Shown in pieces: positions 1 through 8,299 of a stretch of 64,000 nt of DNA. Origin of the DNA: Bacillus_AD sp047238185 (lineage in GTDB: Bacteria; Bacillota; Bacilli; Bacillales; DSM-1321). Every line of letters begins with the position of its first letter. The first letter of the stretch is position 1. The stretch is taken from contig NZ_JBDFMI010000001.1 in assembly GCF_047238185.1 (NCBI RefSeq), positions 558,001-622,000 on the forward strand, in the 5' to 3' direction. A program made the translations under genes and the position numbers. The notes below the pieces were generated by a model that ran no database searches, was not told where the DNA came from, and worked only from the letters and a program-made list of their open reading frames with translations.

Positions 1-27
1 ATCTTAGCACCCAAAAACGAAAAGTAA
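1..27 (+). CDS. infC: Translation initiation factor IF-3, C-terminal end (partial)
   Basis: Only the last eight codons and the TAA stop lie in the window, reading ILAPKNEK. The product would be the factor that binds the 30S subunit and checks start codon pairing. The call rests mainly on position: in Bacillaceae infC lies directly upstream of rpmI and rplT, and here a 30-base gap with an AGGAGG site follows. The residues fit the lysine-rich tail of the family, but the piece is too short for domain evidence. Confidence 0.65.
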   Translation: MLAPKNEK

Positions 28-57
28 TTTTTAGATTGTAATGAGGAGGAAATCCGT

Positions 58-258
58 ATGCCTAAAATGAAAACTCACCGCGGATCTGCAAAGCGTTTCA
101 AAAAAACTGGATCTGGTAAGCTTAAGCGTTCAAACGCATATACTAGCCACTTATTTGCAAACAAATCTACAAAGCAAAAACGTAAACTTCGTAAAGCTAG
201 TCTTGTAAGCGCAGGCGATTACAAACGTATTCGTCATATGTTAGACAATCTTAAGTAA
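58..258 (+). CDS. rpmI: Large ribosomal subunit protein bL35
   Basis: This 66-residue basic protein is the full length of bL35, a small component of the 50S subunit. It begins MPKMKTHRGSAKRFKKTGSG, the family signature, and continues with a lysine- and arginine-rich helix (KQKRKLRKA). A GAGGAGGA site sits about 8 bases before the ATG. It is the second gene of the infC-rpmI-rplT operon. In B. subtilis this operon is autoregulated by L20 through its long leader, which would lie upstream of this window. Confidence 0.98.
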   Translation: MPKMKTHRGSAKRFKKTGSGKLKRSNAYTSHLFANKSTKQKRKLRKASLVSAGDYKRIRHMLDNLK

Positions 259-295
259 TTAATCGTTCGCATCGATTTATATAGGAGGGAAATAC

Positions 296-655
296 ATGCC
301 ACGTGTAAAAGGCGGTACTGTTACTCGCAAACGTCGTAAAAAGGTTCTTAAATTAGCTAAAGGTTATTATGGTTCAAAACATACATTATATAAAGTTGCT
401 AACCAACAAGTAATGAAATCTCTAATGTATGCATTCCGCGATCGTCGTCAAAAGAAACGCGACTTCCGCAAACTTTGGATCACTCGTATCAACGCAGCTG
501 CTCGCATGAACGGTCTTTCTTACAGCCGTTTAATGCATGGTTTGAAGCTTGCTGGTATCGAAGTTAACCGTAAAATGTTAGCAGACCTTGCAATTGCTGA
601 TGCTTCTGCATTCACTGAATTAGCAAACACTGCAAAAAAACATTTAGATAAATAA
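296..655 (+). CDS. rplT: Large ribosomal subunit protein bL20
   Basis: The 119-residue product is full-length bL20, needed for early 50S assembly and, in B. subtilis, the autogenous repressor of the infC operon. It starts MPRVKGGTVTRKRRKKVLKL and shows the family core AKGYYGSKHTLYKVA and a globular C-terminal part with FRKLWITRINAAAR. AGGAGGG precedes the ATG by 7 bases. The gene is the last of the operon and is followed within 20 bases by a strong terminator. Confidence 0.98.
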   Translation: MPRVKGGTVTRKRRKKVLKLAKGYYGSKHTLYKVANQQVMKSLMYAFRDRRQKKRDFRKLWITRINAAARMNGLSYSRLMHGLKLAGIEVNRKMLADLAIADASAFTELANTAKKHLDK

Positions 656-675
656 GTTATCGTTCTGATAACGGG

Positions 676-707
676 AAAAGCCATTCTTCAACGAATGGCT
701 TTTTTTT
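676..707 (+). terminator. Rho-independent terminator after rplT
   Basis: The stem AAAAGCCATTC pairs with GAATGGCTTTT around a six-base loop, and seven or more T follow. It ends the infC-rpmI-rplT transcript just before ysdA. Confidence 0.9.
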
Positions 708-730
708 ATGAAAAAAGGGGGATGCCGACT

Positions 731-988
731 ATGGAAGTCATCTATGTATGTATAATGAGCGTGATTGCTTTCGTTCTAATGGGGATTGATAAGTCGAGAG
801 CGCGGATGAACAAAAGGAGGATATCGGAAAGGACTTTATGGATCGTTGCGTGGATCGGCGGAGCTCCAGGATCAGTGTGCGGTATGAAATACTTCCGGCA
901 TAAAACAAAGCATGTCCAATTTCGGATCGGATTCCCATTCCTGGCTGTTTTTCAAATCCTAATTATCCTTTATGTTGCCGTGCTTTAA
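731..988 (+). CDS. ysdA: DUF1294 family small membrane protein YsdA
   Basis: The 85-residue protein has an N-terminal membrane helix, the motif GIDKSRARMNKRRISE, a second hydrophobic stretch with WIGGAPGS and a final helix, as in the DUF1294 family; its function is unknown. The frame opens upstream, but the ATG at 731 is preferred because the GGGGG ribosome site lies 9 bases before it and abuts the earlier ATG at 722. Its 3' end overlaps the convergent ysdB gene by four bases. Position after rplT matches B. subtilis ysdA. Confidence 0.85.
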   Translation: MEVIYVCIMSVIAFVLMGIDKSRARMNKRRISERTLWIVAWIGGAPGSVCGMKYFRHKTKHVQFRIGFPFLAVFQILIILYVAVL

Positions 989-1353
989 TCATCGGGATAA
1001 ATAATCTTCCACTCGATTTCCGCTTCCGGATAGTGGCTGTTAAGCGAATCCTCTATATACCGGATATCTGAATCGGTAAGCTTATTGACGGCCTTCTGCT
1101 GGCAATGCCAAATGTGGATGGTGACCACGTTTCCGGATTCAAGCCGATCTGCATATTTCTCGCCTTCCATTAGAAAGCCTTTATAGGTAAGCAAAAAATT
1201 CTTCATGGGATTTGAAAAGTCATCCAGCAAATAGAACCGCCTTTGCCGTTTAGCCTTATTGAGCCTGCGTGCCGGGCTCATAATGTAGCCAACCGAGCAA
1301 TAAAGAAAAAGGATTAACAAAAGAGTGAAAATGAGCGACATAAGAAGTACCAT
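985..1353 (-). CDS. ysdB: YsdB-family small membrane-anchored protein
   Basis: The protein has about 122 residues, with an N-terminal membrane helix and a soluble part containing RRFYLLDD and NFLLTYKGFLMEGEKYAD, which match what is known of YsdB (a SigW-regulated protein of unknown function in B. subtilis). The start at 1353 is chosen because AAGGAGG lies 6 bases upstream; the frame itself is open nine codons further. It is convergent with ysdA, as in B. subtilis. No SigW promoter was confirmed by eye. Confidence 0.8.
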   Translation of the reverse strand: MVLLMSLIFTLLLILFLYCSVGYIMSPARRLNKAKRQRRFYLLDDFSNPMKNFLLTYKGFLMEGEKYADRLESGNVVTIHIWHCQQKAVNKLTDSDIRYIEDSLNSHYPEAEIEWKIIYPDD

Positions 1354-1455
1354 TGTAGCCTCCTTCAAGTTATGGGACAATTGTATATGAATACGTACGA
1401 ATAAAGGGTGCTGTTGGTTTCATTTTTCAATCATTTCATATTAAAGGAGAATGGT

Positions 1456-1929
1456 ATGAATACAGAACAATTATTCAGGATGCAAAAAGAATTCGACCAG
1501 CATGTCCAGCAACATCGCCAATTGCAGGGTGAGCCTCTAATGGATATGAAGTTCCTTGCTCTTTTAGTGGAACTCGGTGAATTGGCGAATGCCACCCGAT
1601 GCTTTAAATATTGGAGTGCGACAGAGCCTGAATCAAAGCAGCGTATCCTGAAGGAATATGCAGACGGAATCCAGTCCATCCTTTCTTTGGGCATTGAGTT
1701 CGGTTTTGATAGCCGAAAGTATGTAGATGGTTCATATTACAGCGGTGAAAAGGAGTTGACCAGCCAATTCCTCCATGTATTCGAAGCGGTCCATTTGTTT
1801 AAAGTAAAACGGTCTTTTGATATGTATAAAATTTTATTCTACAAATATCTGCATTTAGGGATGCTGCTCGGTTTTTCGAGCAAAGATATAGAAGAAACCT
1901 ATACTTCAAGAAATGAAATGCTTTCTTGA
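1456..1929 (+). CDS. All-alpha dUTP diphosphatase
   Basis: A 157-residue protein of the dimeric, all-helical dUTPase/NTP pyrophosphatase class (dUTPase_2), which hydrolyses dUTP to dUMP and keeps uracil out of DNA. The metal-binding signature is visible as E39xxE42 in LLVELGELAN and E67xxD70 in LKEYADGIQS. AAAGGAG lies 7 bases before the ATG at 1456; the open frame reaches 16 codons further back but without a site. The gene sits between ysdB and ysdC, where B. subtilis has none. Substrate preference (dUTP against other dNTPs) is inferred from family. Confidence 0.85.
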   Translation: MNTEQLFRMQKEFDQHVQQHRQLQGEPLMDMKFLALLVELGELANATRCFKYWSATEPESKQRILKEYADGIQSILSLGIEFGFDSRKYVDGSYYSGEKELTSQFLHVFEAVHLFKVKRSFDMYKILFYKYLHLGMLLGFSSKDIEETYTSRNEMLS

Positions 1930-1990
1930 AGACAGGATGGCAGGGTTTCATAGTATAATAAGAATAGTTTGAATAGGGAGGAAACTTTAA

Positions 1991-3076
1991 ATGGCTCAAT
2001 TAGACCAAACATTAGCAATGCTGAAGGATTTAACGGATGCAAACGGTATCCCGGGCAATGAAAAAGAAGTCCGGGAAGTTATGACCAAGTACATACAAGA
2101 CTATAGCGATGAAGTGGTAAGCGACGGACTCGGAAGCTTAATCGCCAAAAAAACAGGTGATGAAAACGGACCGAAAGTCATGGTTGCCGGCCATTTGGAT
2201 GAAGTAGGATTTATGGTTACCCGCATTGATGAAAAAGGATTTGTCTATTTTCAGACGGTAGGTGGATGGTGGTCGCAGGTCATGCTGGCCCAGCGTGTCA
2301 CCTTGTTTACGTCAAAAGGCGAATTGACTGGGATCATGGGCTCTAAACCGCCTCATATTCTGACTGCCGAGGCGCGCAAAAAAACGGTTGATATTAAAGA
2401 TATCTTCATTGATATCGGAGCTTCCAGCCGTGAAGAAGCAGAAGAATGGGGCGTTCGCCCCGGGGATATGGTGGTGCCATATTTTGAATTCACGGTGATG
2501 AACAATCCTAAAATGCTGATGGCCAAAGCATGGGATAACCGTATCGGCTGCGCAATCGCAATTGATGTCATGAAAAATCTTAAAAACGAAAAGCATCCTA
2601 ATATCGTGTATGGAGTCGGAACCGTACAGGAAGAAGTGGGGCTTCGCGGTGCGAAAACAGCTACTTTCAAAGTGCAGCCTGATTTGGCATTTGCTGTAGA
2701 TGTGGGCATTGCCGGAGATACACCAGGAGTATCGGAAAAAGAGGCAATGGGTAAGCTAGGCAAGGGTCCGGGAATTGTCCTGTATGATGCAAGCATGGTT
2801 TCACATAAAGGATTGCGGGATTTTGTAACTGGCGTAGCCGATGAAATGAATATTCCTTACCAATTCGATGCCATGCCAGGTGGAGGCACGGATTCTGGTT
2901 CCATCCATGTAACGGCTAATGGTGTTCCTGCGCTAAGCATTACGATTGCAACGCGTTATATCCATTCGCATGCAGCTGTCCTGCATCGTGATGACTATGA
3001 AAACACAGTGAAATTAATTACTGAAGTCATCAAAAGACTGGACCGCGACGCAGTCAATAAAATTACATTTGAATAA
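1991..3076 (+). CDS. ysdC: M42 family glutamyl-aminopeptidase-like metallopeptidase YsdC
   Basis: The 361-residue protein belongs to peptidase family M42, cytosolic tetrahedral aminopeptidases with two metals. The ligands and catalytic residues can be placed: H68 and D70 in AGHLDEVGF, D182 in AWDNRIG, E214-E215 in TVQEEVGLRGA, D237 in VDVGIAGD, and a C-terminal histidine in TRYIHSHAAV. Such enzymes remove N-terminal residues from short peptides; the YsdC annotation as an endoglucanase in older records is not supported by these motifs. AGGGAGGA precedes the ATG. A terminator follows. Confidence 0.93.
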   Translation: MAQLDQTLAMLKDLTDANGIPGNEKEVREVMTKYIQDYSDEVVSDGLGSLIAKKTGDENGPKVMVAGHLDEVGFMVTRIDEKGFVYFQTVGGWWSQVMLAQRVTLFTSKGELTGIMGSKPPHILTAEARKKTVDIKDIFIDIGASSREEAEEWGVRPGDMVVPYFEFTVMNNPKMLMAKAWDNRIGCAIAIDVMKNLKNEKHPNIVYGVGTVQEEVGLRGAKTATFKVQPDLAFAVDVGIAGDTPGVSEKEAMGKLGKGPGIVLYDASMVSHKGLRDFVTGVADEMNIPYQFDAMPGGGTDSGSIHVTANGVPALSITIATRYIHSHAAVLHRDDYENTVKLITEVIKRLDRDAVNKITFE

Positions 3077-3082
3077 TAGAGC

Positions 3083-3119
3083 AAAACACGAGGAGCATGA
3101 TGACCCTCGTGTTTTCTTT
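3083..3119 (+). terminator. Terminator after ysdC
   Basis: AAAACACGAGG pairs with CCTCGTGTTTT around a ten-base loop; the 3' arm runs into TTTTCTTT. Confidence 0.85.
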
Positions 3120-3162
3120 GGTTAAACAGAAAATGGGTCTGTATATTGATTTATCCAAGCTA

Positions 3163-3198
3163 GATGAAAGGGCATGGAAGAATCCATGCCCTTTCATC
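3163..3198 (-). terminator. Long hairpin at the 3' end of sspI
   Basis: A perfect 16-bp stem (GATGAAAGGGCATGGA and its complement) with a four-base loop overlaps the stop codon of sspI. There is no good T-run on the minus strand, so it may also act as an mRNA-stabilising 3' structure. Confidence 0.6.
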
Positions 3199-3406
3199 AT
3201 TTGCTCAATCCGCTTTCTAGTGCGTACAGCATTTCTTTTTTTTCGGCATCAGTTGAATTATTCCAAATCACTTCAAATAAAACCCCGAGGCCTGGAAGCA
3301 TTTTTTCCTCGCCGCTTTGTATGGCATCGACGATTGTGTTTTCGAGCTGGTCCTGTGTATTGCCGGCTACGTTATGGATGACAGCATTCCGCAGATTTAA
3401 ATTCAT
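3197..3406 (-). CDS. sspI: Small acid-soluble spore protein SspI
   Basis: The 69-residue product matches SspI, a minor SASP made in the forespore: MNLNLRNAVIHNVAGN, then DAIQSGEEKMLPGLGVLFEV and a C-terminal helix. The start at 3406 has GGAGGAG 5 bases upstream; the frame is open earlier without support. In B. subtilis it is transcribed by SigG. It is divergent from ysgA, as in B. subtilis. Confidence 0.96.
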   Translation of the reverse strand: MNLNLRNAVIHNVAGNTQDQLENTIVDAIQSGEEKMLPGLGVLFEVIWNNSTDAEKKEMLYALESGLSK

Positions 3407-3525
3407 TAAGACTCCTCCTAGAATGTACTTCATTATATTTTTTCTCAAGTGTCCGTTTATTATGTATAATAAGTTAGGTTATACTAGGAAAAATTGGGCA
3501 GAAGAAAAGGAGTGAATGAAAAATC

Positions 3526-4275
3526 ATGAAATTCATTCAATCTGTACAGAATGAGAAAGTGAAGGCCTGGAAAAAGCTGTTGGCAAAAAAAGGCCGCGAT
3601 AAGGCAAAGCAATTTATAGTAGAAGGTTATCACCTGGTGGAAGAGGCGCTTAAAAAAGGTGCTGTCACTGCCTTGATTAAGGAAGAAGAAGCAGAGCTTC
3701 CGAATAAATGGAATGTGGACGGAATTGACATATACCATGTAACACAGGCAATAGTAAAGGAATTGGCAGAAACAGAAACATCGCAAGGCGTCTTTGCTGT
3801 ATGTGACATGCAATTGCAGGATGAGCGGCTGCCGAAAAAAGTGTTATTGCTTGATGGGGTGCAGGATCCTGGGAATATCGGGACGATCATCCGTACAGCG
3901 GATGCAGCAGGCCTTGATCTCGTTGTTTGCGGCAATGGCTGCGTTGATGTATATAACAGTAAGGCATTGCGGTCAACTCAGGGCGCCATTTTCCATATCC
4001 CAGTTATAAAAGCAGATTTACTCTCATATATACCTGAATTGCAAAGCAATGGAGTAACCGTGTACGGAACCTCCCTTCAGGATGCAGTGAATTACAGGGA
4101 AGTGGAGACGTCGGAGTCATTTGCGCTTGTTGTAGGCAATGAAGGCAATGGGGTCAGTGCAGCAGTTCTTGATAACTGTGACCAAAATCTGTACATACCG
4201 ATTTATGGAGAGGCAGAGTCCTTGAATGTGACAGTTGCAGCAGGCATTTTGCTCTACAGTTTAAATAATCGTTGA
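3526..4275 (+). CDS. ysgA: TrmH-family (SPOUT) RNA methyltransferase YsgA
   Basis: The 249-residue protein has an N-terminal RNA-substrate-binding domain (about 1-95) and a C-terminal SPOUT knot that binds S-adenosylmethionine. SPOUT motifs are visible: LLDGVQDPGNIGTIIRTADA, then ALVVGNEGNGVS and LNVTVAAGILLY near the end. It is expected to 2'-O-methylate ribose in rRNA or tRNA; the target base is not evident. AAAAGGAG lies 12 bases before the ATG. It is followed closely by the pheST promoter with no clear terminator. Confidence 0.92.
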   Translation: MKFIQSVQNEKVKAWKKLLAKKGRDKAKQFIVEGYHLVEEALKKGAVTALIKEEEAELPNKWNVDGIDIYHVTQAIVKELAETETSQGVFAVCDMQLQDERLPKKVLLLDGVQDPGNIGTIIRTADAAGLDLVVCGNGCVDVYNSKALRSTQGAIFHIPVIKADLLSYIPELQSNGVTVYGTSLQDAVNYREVETSESFALVVGNEGNGVSAAVLDNCDQNLYIPIYGEAESLNVTVAAGILLYSLNNR

Positions 4276-4295
4276 AATATATGCGCACATGGCTG

Positions 4296-4324
4296 TTGCA
4301 TACTGGATTGAAATTCACTATAAT
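4296..4324 (+). promoter_or_regulatory. SigA-type promoter of the pheST leader
   Basis: TTGCAT and TATAAT are separated by exactly 17 bases. The predicted transcript starts near 4331, just before the T-box leader. Confidence 0.75.
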
Positions 4325-4330
4325 ATTGTA

Positions 4331-4605
4331 GAGAAATGAATAATTGAAAAGCGTTGACAGAGAAGAGTAGCTCAACCTGTATGATACAGGGAGAAAATGC
4401 CGTGATTGAAAGCATTTTTATCTGAATGGGTAGAGTGAAGTTCACCTCTCGAGCTGGCATCGGGACCGCATGATTCATGCGTAAAGATGCACCCGGTTAT
4501 TAAAGCCGTTATTGCAATGAAGTAGTGTACAGATTATTTGTGCATCAACAAGGGTGGTACCGCGACGATTACCTCGTCCCTTTTTATGGGAACGAGGTTT
4601 TTTTA
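4331..4605 (+). promoter_or_regulatory. Phenylalanine T-box riboswitch upstream of pheST
   Basis: The leader has the AGAGAAGAGTAG opening, a specifier loop GTGAAGTTCACC with the Phe codon TTC at 4441-4443, and the T-box core AAGGGTGGTACCGCG near 4549-4564. The bulge TGGT fits the A73 discriminator of tRNA-Phe. The terminator is ACCTCGTCCC paired with GGGAACGAGGT and then a T-run (4571-4605). Uncharged tRNA-Phe should stabilise the antiterminator and switch on pheST. About 130 bases with no further recognisable element separate it from pheS. Confidence 0.95.
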
Positions 4606-4735
4606 TGTTTTCCGGACTTGTCGATACTTCTGCATGCTTGACATAAAGTGGCCCCTTATGGCCATCCATCACAGGGCGGCTCCATTGGATCCACAAATAT
4701 CCCGGCCATCGCCGGATTAAAGGAGGAAAAGAATA

Positions 4736-5776
4736 ATGCAGGAAACGTTAAAAAAACTGCAGGAAGAAGCGTTGCAAAAAATTGAAGCGGCTTCCGATCT
4801 TAGAGGATTGAATGATATTCGCGTAGCTTATTTAGGGAAAAAAGGGCCGATTACAGAAGTCCTGCGCGGAATGGGGAAATTATCAGCTGAGGAACGCCCG
4901 AAGATGGGTGCTCTAGCCAACGAAGTGCGCGAGGCGATTGGAGGCAGCATCGAGCAAAAACAAGCAAAGCTTGAAGAAGCTGCTGTCGCTGAAAAGCTTG
5001 CTTCAGAAAAGATTGATGTTACTCTGCCGGGTAATGAAGTGAAGGCGGGCAACCATCATCCTCTTACAAAAATCGTAGAAGAAATTGAAGATTTATTTAT
5101 TGGAATGGGCTATGAAGTGGCTGAAGGCCCTGAAGTAGAACAGGACTATTATAACTTTGAAGCATTGAATCTTCCTAAGGGCCATCCGGCGCGCGATATG
5201 CAGGACAGCTTCTACATTACTGAAGACACATTGATGCGTACACATACATCTCCTGTACAAGTAAGAACGATGCTTAAACATGAAGGCAAAGGACCTGTCA
5301 AAATCATTTGTCCAGGCAAAGTGTATCGCAGGGATAATGATGATGCTACCCATTCCCATCAATTCATGCAAATTGAGGGGCTTGTTGTCGACAAGAATAT
5401 TGCTATGAGTGACCTATCAGGGACGTTGGAAGTATTCGCTAAGAAGATGTTCGGGCAGGACCGCCAAATCCGTTTGCGTCCAAGTTTCTTCCCGTTCACT
5501 GAGCCTTCTGTAGAAGTGGATATTTCATGTAAAATCTGCGCTGGCAAAGGATGCAGTGTATGTAAGGGTACAGGATACATCGAGGTGCTTGGAGCTGGAA
5601 TGGTTCACCCGAACGTATTAAAAATGGCTGGATTCGATCCAAAAGAATACTCAGGTTTCGCTTTCGGAATGGGAGTCGAACGAATTGCGATGCTGAAATA
5701 CGGCATTGACGATATCAGACACTTCTACAGCAATGATATCCGTTTCTTAAAGCAGTTCGACCGTTGCGAAGGTTAA
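4736..5776 (+). CDS. pheS: Phenylalanyl-tRNA synthetase alpha subunit
   Basis: The 346-residue class II synthetase subunit carries the aminoacylation site of the (alpha-beta)2 enzyme. An N-terminal coiled-coil arm (about 1-90) binds tRNA. Motif 2 is seen in GKVYRRDNDDATHSHQFMQI and motif 3 in GMGVERIAMLKYGIDDIR. A cysteine pair motif CKICAGKGCSVCKGTG is typical of bacterial PheS. AAAGGAGGA precedes the ATG. It forms an operon with pheT, 21 bases downstream, under the Phe T-box. Confidence 0.98.
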   Translation: MQETLKKLQEEALQKIEAASDLRGLNDIRVAYLGKKGPITEVLRGMGKLSAEERPKMGALANEVREAIGGSIEQKQAKLEEAAVAEKLASEKIDVTLPGNEVKAGNHHPLTKIVEEIEDLFIGMGYEVAEGPEVEQDYYNFEALNLPKGHPARDMQDSFYITEDTLMRTHTSPVQVRTMLKHEGKGPVKIICPGKVYRRDNDDATHSHQFMQIEGLVVDKNIAMSDLSGTLEVFAKKMFGQDRQIRLRPSFFPFTEPSVEVDISCKICAGKGCSVCKGTGYIEVLGAGMVHPNVLKMAGFDPKEYSGFAFGMGVERIAMLKYGIDDIRHFYSNDIRFLKQFDRCEG

Positions 5777-5797
5777 TAATCAGAGGAGGGAATAACG

Positions 5798-8212
5798 ATG
5801 TTTGTTTCATATAAATGGCTTCAACAATATGTAGATCTGGAAGGTATATCTGCAGTCGAATTAGCAGATAAAATTACAAAAAGCGGCATTGAAGTAGAAG
5901 GTGTCGAAAAAAAGAGTGAAGGTGTATCCGGCGTTGTCATCGGTCATGTGCTGGAAAAAGTGAAGCATCCGGAGGCGGATAAATTAAATATCTGCCAAGT
6001 GGATATTGGCGAAGAAGAGCCAGTTCAAATTGTCTGCGGCGCACCTAACGTCGATAAAGGGCAAAAGGTGGCTGTTGCAACAGTCGGTGCTGTTCTTCCT
6101 GGCAATTTCAAAATCAAAAAAGCAAAATTGCGCGGCGAAGCATCGCACGGCATGATTTGCTCTTTACAAGAATTAGGCATCGAAAGCAAGCTGATTGCCA
6201 AAGAATACAGCACAGGGATTTTTGTCTTCCCTCATGATGTGGAAGTGGGCGCAGATGCCCTTGAGCAATTGGGGTTAAATGATGAGGTGCTGGAATTAGG
6301 ATTGACACCTAACCGCTCTGATTGTCTAAGCATGCTGGGTGTAGCTTATGAAGTGGGCGCTATTCTTGGAAAAGAAGTTAAGTGGCCGGAAGCTGCCGTA
6401 TCTGAAAGCGATGATCAAGCGGCAGATTATATAACTGTAGAAGTAGAAGACCAAGAAGACAACCCGCTTTATACGGCGAAAGTTATAAAAGATGTGAAGG
6501 TTGGTCCGTCTCCTTTGTGGCTTCAAACAACATTGATGGCAAGCGGCATTCGCCCGCATAACAATGTAGTCGATATCACAAATTATATCTTGCTTGAGTA
6601 CGGCCAGCCGCTGCATGCTTTCGACTACGATAAGATCGGTTCAAAAAAAATCGTTGTCCGCAAGGCGAAACAGGATGAAATGATCGTTACGCTTGACGAC
6701 GCTGAACGCAAGCTGCAGCCTCATCAATTAGTCATTACGAATGGTGAAGAGCCGATCGCACTTGCCGGTGTCATGGGAGGGGCAAACTCTGAAGTAAGCG
6801 ATTCTACTACAACCGTCTTGCTTGAATCTGCTTATTTCTCTGCTGCATCTGTACGAAGAACATCTAAGGACCATGCGCTCCGCAGTGAAGCAAGCGCACG
6901 CTATGAAAAAGGCGTTGATCCAAAGCGTGTACGCGCAGCAGCAGAGCGGGCTGCTTCCCTGATGGAGCAATATGCAGGAGGCACTGTACTTGAAGGAACC
7001 GTGGAAGTGGACACTCTTACAATTGAGCCTGCTGTAGTTTCCATCACAATTGAAAAAATCAATGCCTTGCTTGGCACAGATTTATCAATGAAGCAGGTTG
7101 AAGCTATTTTTGCTGCCCTTCAATTCGAAGCAACTGTTGAAGGCAACTGCATTACAGTGACGGTTCCTACACGACGCGGCGATATTACAATTGAAGAAGA
7201 TTTAGTAGAAGAAGTAGCACGCCTGTACGGCTATGATAATATTCCAAAAACCCTTCCGGCTGCTTCAGGAACAGCAGGCAAATTGTCTCCTTATCAAGCG
7301 AAGCGCCGGGTTGTCCGCCGTTTCCTTGAGGGTGCAGGATTATACCAGGCTGTATCTTATGCGTTGACATCAGAAACAAAGGCAACGGCATTTGCTATTG
7401 AGAAACGCGGAACGATTAAGCTTGCCATGCCAATGAGTGAGGAACGCAGCGTCTTGCGCCAAAGCATTGTCCCTCAATTGCTTGAGGCCCTGCAATACAA
7501 TGTGGCACGCCAAAATGATTCTGTAGCATTGTATGAAACGGGAACTGTCTTCTTGCAATCAGAAGGGGAAGTGCTTCCTGAAGAAAGAGAGCATGTAGCT
7601 GGAGCCATAACCGGCCTATGGCATTCTCAACTATGGCAAGGGGAAAAGAAAAAGCTGGATTTCTTCGTTGCTAAAGGCATCCTTGAAGGACTATTCAAGA
7701 AACTTGGAGTTGCTGGGCAAATTACATTTGCAGCGGCGGAAGTGGACGGCATGCATCCAGGGCGTACAGCAGCTGTTTCCTTGAATGATCAATATATCGG
7801 CTATGTCGGACAGGTTCATCCTACCGTTGAACAACAGCATGATATTAAAGAAACCTATGTATTTGAGTTATCATTGCAAGCTTTGCTTCAAGCGGAGATA
7901 GCGCCTATCTCTTACACAAGCATTCCTCGTTTCCCATCTATTACACGCGATATTGCGCTAGTTGTGGATAAGGATACAATTGCGGGAGATGTTCAAAACG
8001 TCATTGCAGAAACTGGCGGCAAATTACTGAAAGATGTAACTGTATTTGATTTATATGAAGGGGACCGTATGGAAGAAGGCAAAAAATCTCTTGCGTTCTC
8101 ATTGAAATACTTTGATCCAGCCAAAACATTGACTGATGAAGAAGTAACAAAGGCGCATGATAAAGTATTGAAGGCTGTAAAAGAAAAAACTGGAGCTGAG
8201 CTTCGCGGATAA
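5798..8212 (+). CDS. pheT: Phenylalanyl-tRNA synthetase beta subunit
   Basis: The 804-residue subunit has the usual length. In order it shows the EMAP-like tRNA-binding domain (around VIGHVLEKVKHPEADKLNIC, residue 46 on), the B3/4 editing domain, the B5 domain (about 405-480), a degenerate catalytic core, and the C-terminal ferredoxin-fold anticodon-binding domain (YTSIPRFPSITRDIALVV). It edits Tyr-tRNA-Phe and binds tRNA. GAGGAGGG lies before the ATG. The operon ends at a terminator at 8253-8284. Confidence 0.98.
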   Translation: MFVSYKWLQQYVDLEGISAVELADKITKSGIEVEGVEKKSEGVSGVVIGHVLEKVKHPEADKLNICQVDIGEEEPVQIVCGAPNVDKGQKVAVATVGAVLPGNFKIKKAKLRGEASHGMICSLQELGIESKLIAKEYSTGIFVFPHDVEVGADALEQLGLNDEVLELGLTPNRSDCLSMLGVAYEVGAILGKEVKWPEAAVSESDDQAADYITVEVEDQEDNPLYTAKVIKDVKVGPSPLWLQTTLMASGIRPHNNVVDITNYILLEYGQPLHAFDYDKIGSKKIVVRKAKQDEMIVTLDDAERKLQPHQLVITNGEEPIALAGVMGGANSEVSDSTTTVLLESAYFSAASVRRTSKDHALRSEASARYEKGVDPKRVRAAAERAASLMEQYAGGTVLEGTVEVDTLTIEPAVVSITIEKINALLGTDLSMKQVEAIFAALQFEATVEGNCITVTVPTRRGDITIEEDLVEEVARLYGYDNIPKTLPAASGTAGKLSPYQAKRRVVRRFLEGAGLYQAVSYALTSETKATAFAIEKRGTIKLAMPMSEERSVLRQSIVPQLLEALQYNVARQNDSVALYETGTVFLQSEGEVLPEEREHVAGAITGLWHSQLWQGEKKKLDFFVAKGILEGLFKKLGVAGQITFAAAEVDGMHPGRTAAVSLNDQYIGYVGQVHPTVEQQHDIKETYVFELSLQALLQAEIAPISYTSIPRFPSITRDIALVVDKDTIAGDVQNVIAETGGKLLKDVTVFDLYEGDRMEEGKKSLAFSLKYFDPAKTLTDEEVTKAHDKVLKAVKEKTGAELRG

Positions 8213-8252
8213 AGTGAAAGCATTCAGGGATTCCGGTATTTTGTAAGGAAGC

Positions 8253-8284
8253 AAAAAACGGCAACATCATGTTGCCGTTTTTTT
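8253..8284 (+). terminator. Terminator after pheT
   Basis: AAAAACGGCAAC pairs with GTTGCCGTTTTT around a short loop and is followed by a T-run. It probably also serves the convergent rnhC transcript. Confidence 0.9.
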
Positions 8285-8299
8285 GTGCTTTCTTTTTAT

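Noticed and set aside
3511..3540. TGAATGA...TCATTCA repeat around the ysgA start
   Set aside because: The spacing is far longer than in FadR sites; likely chance.
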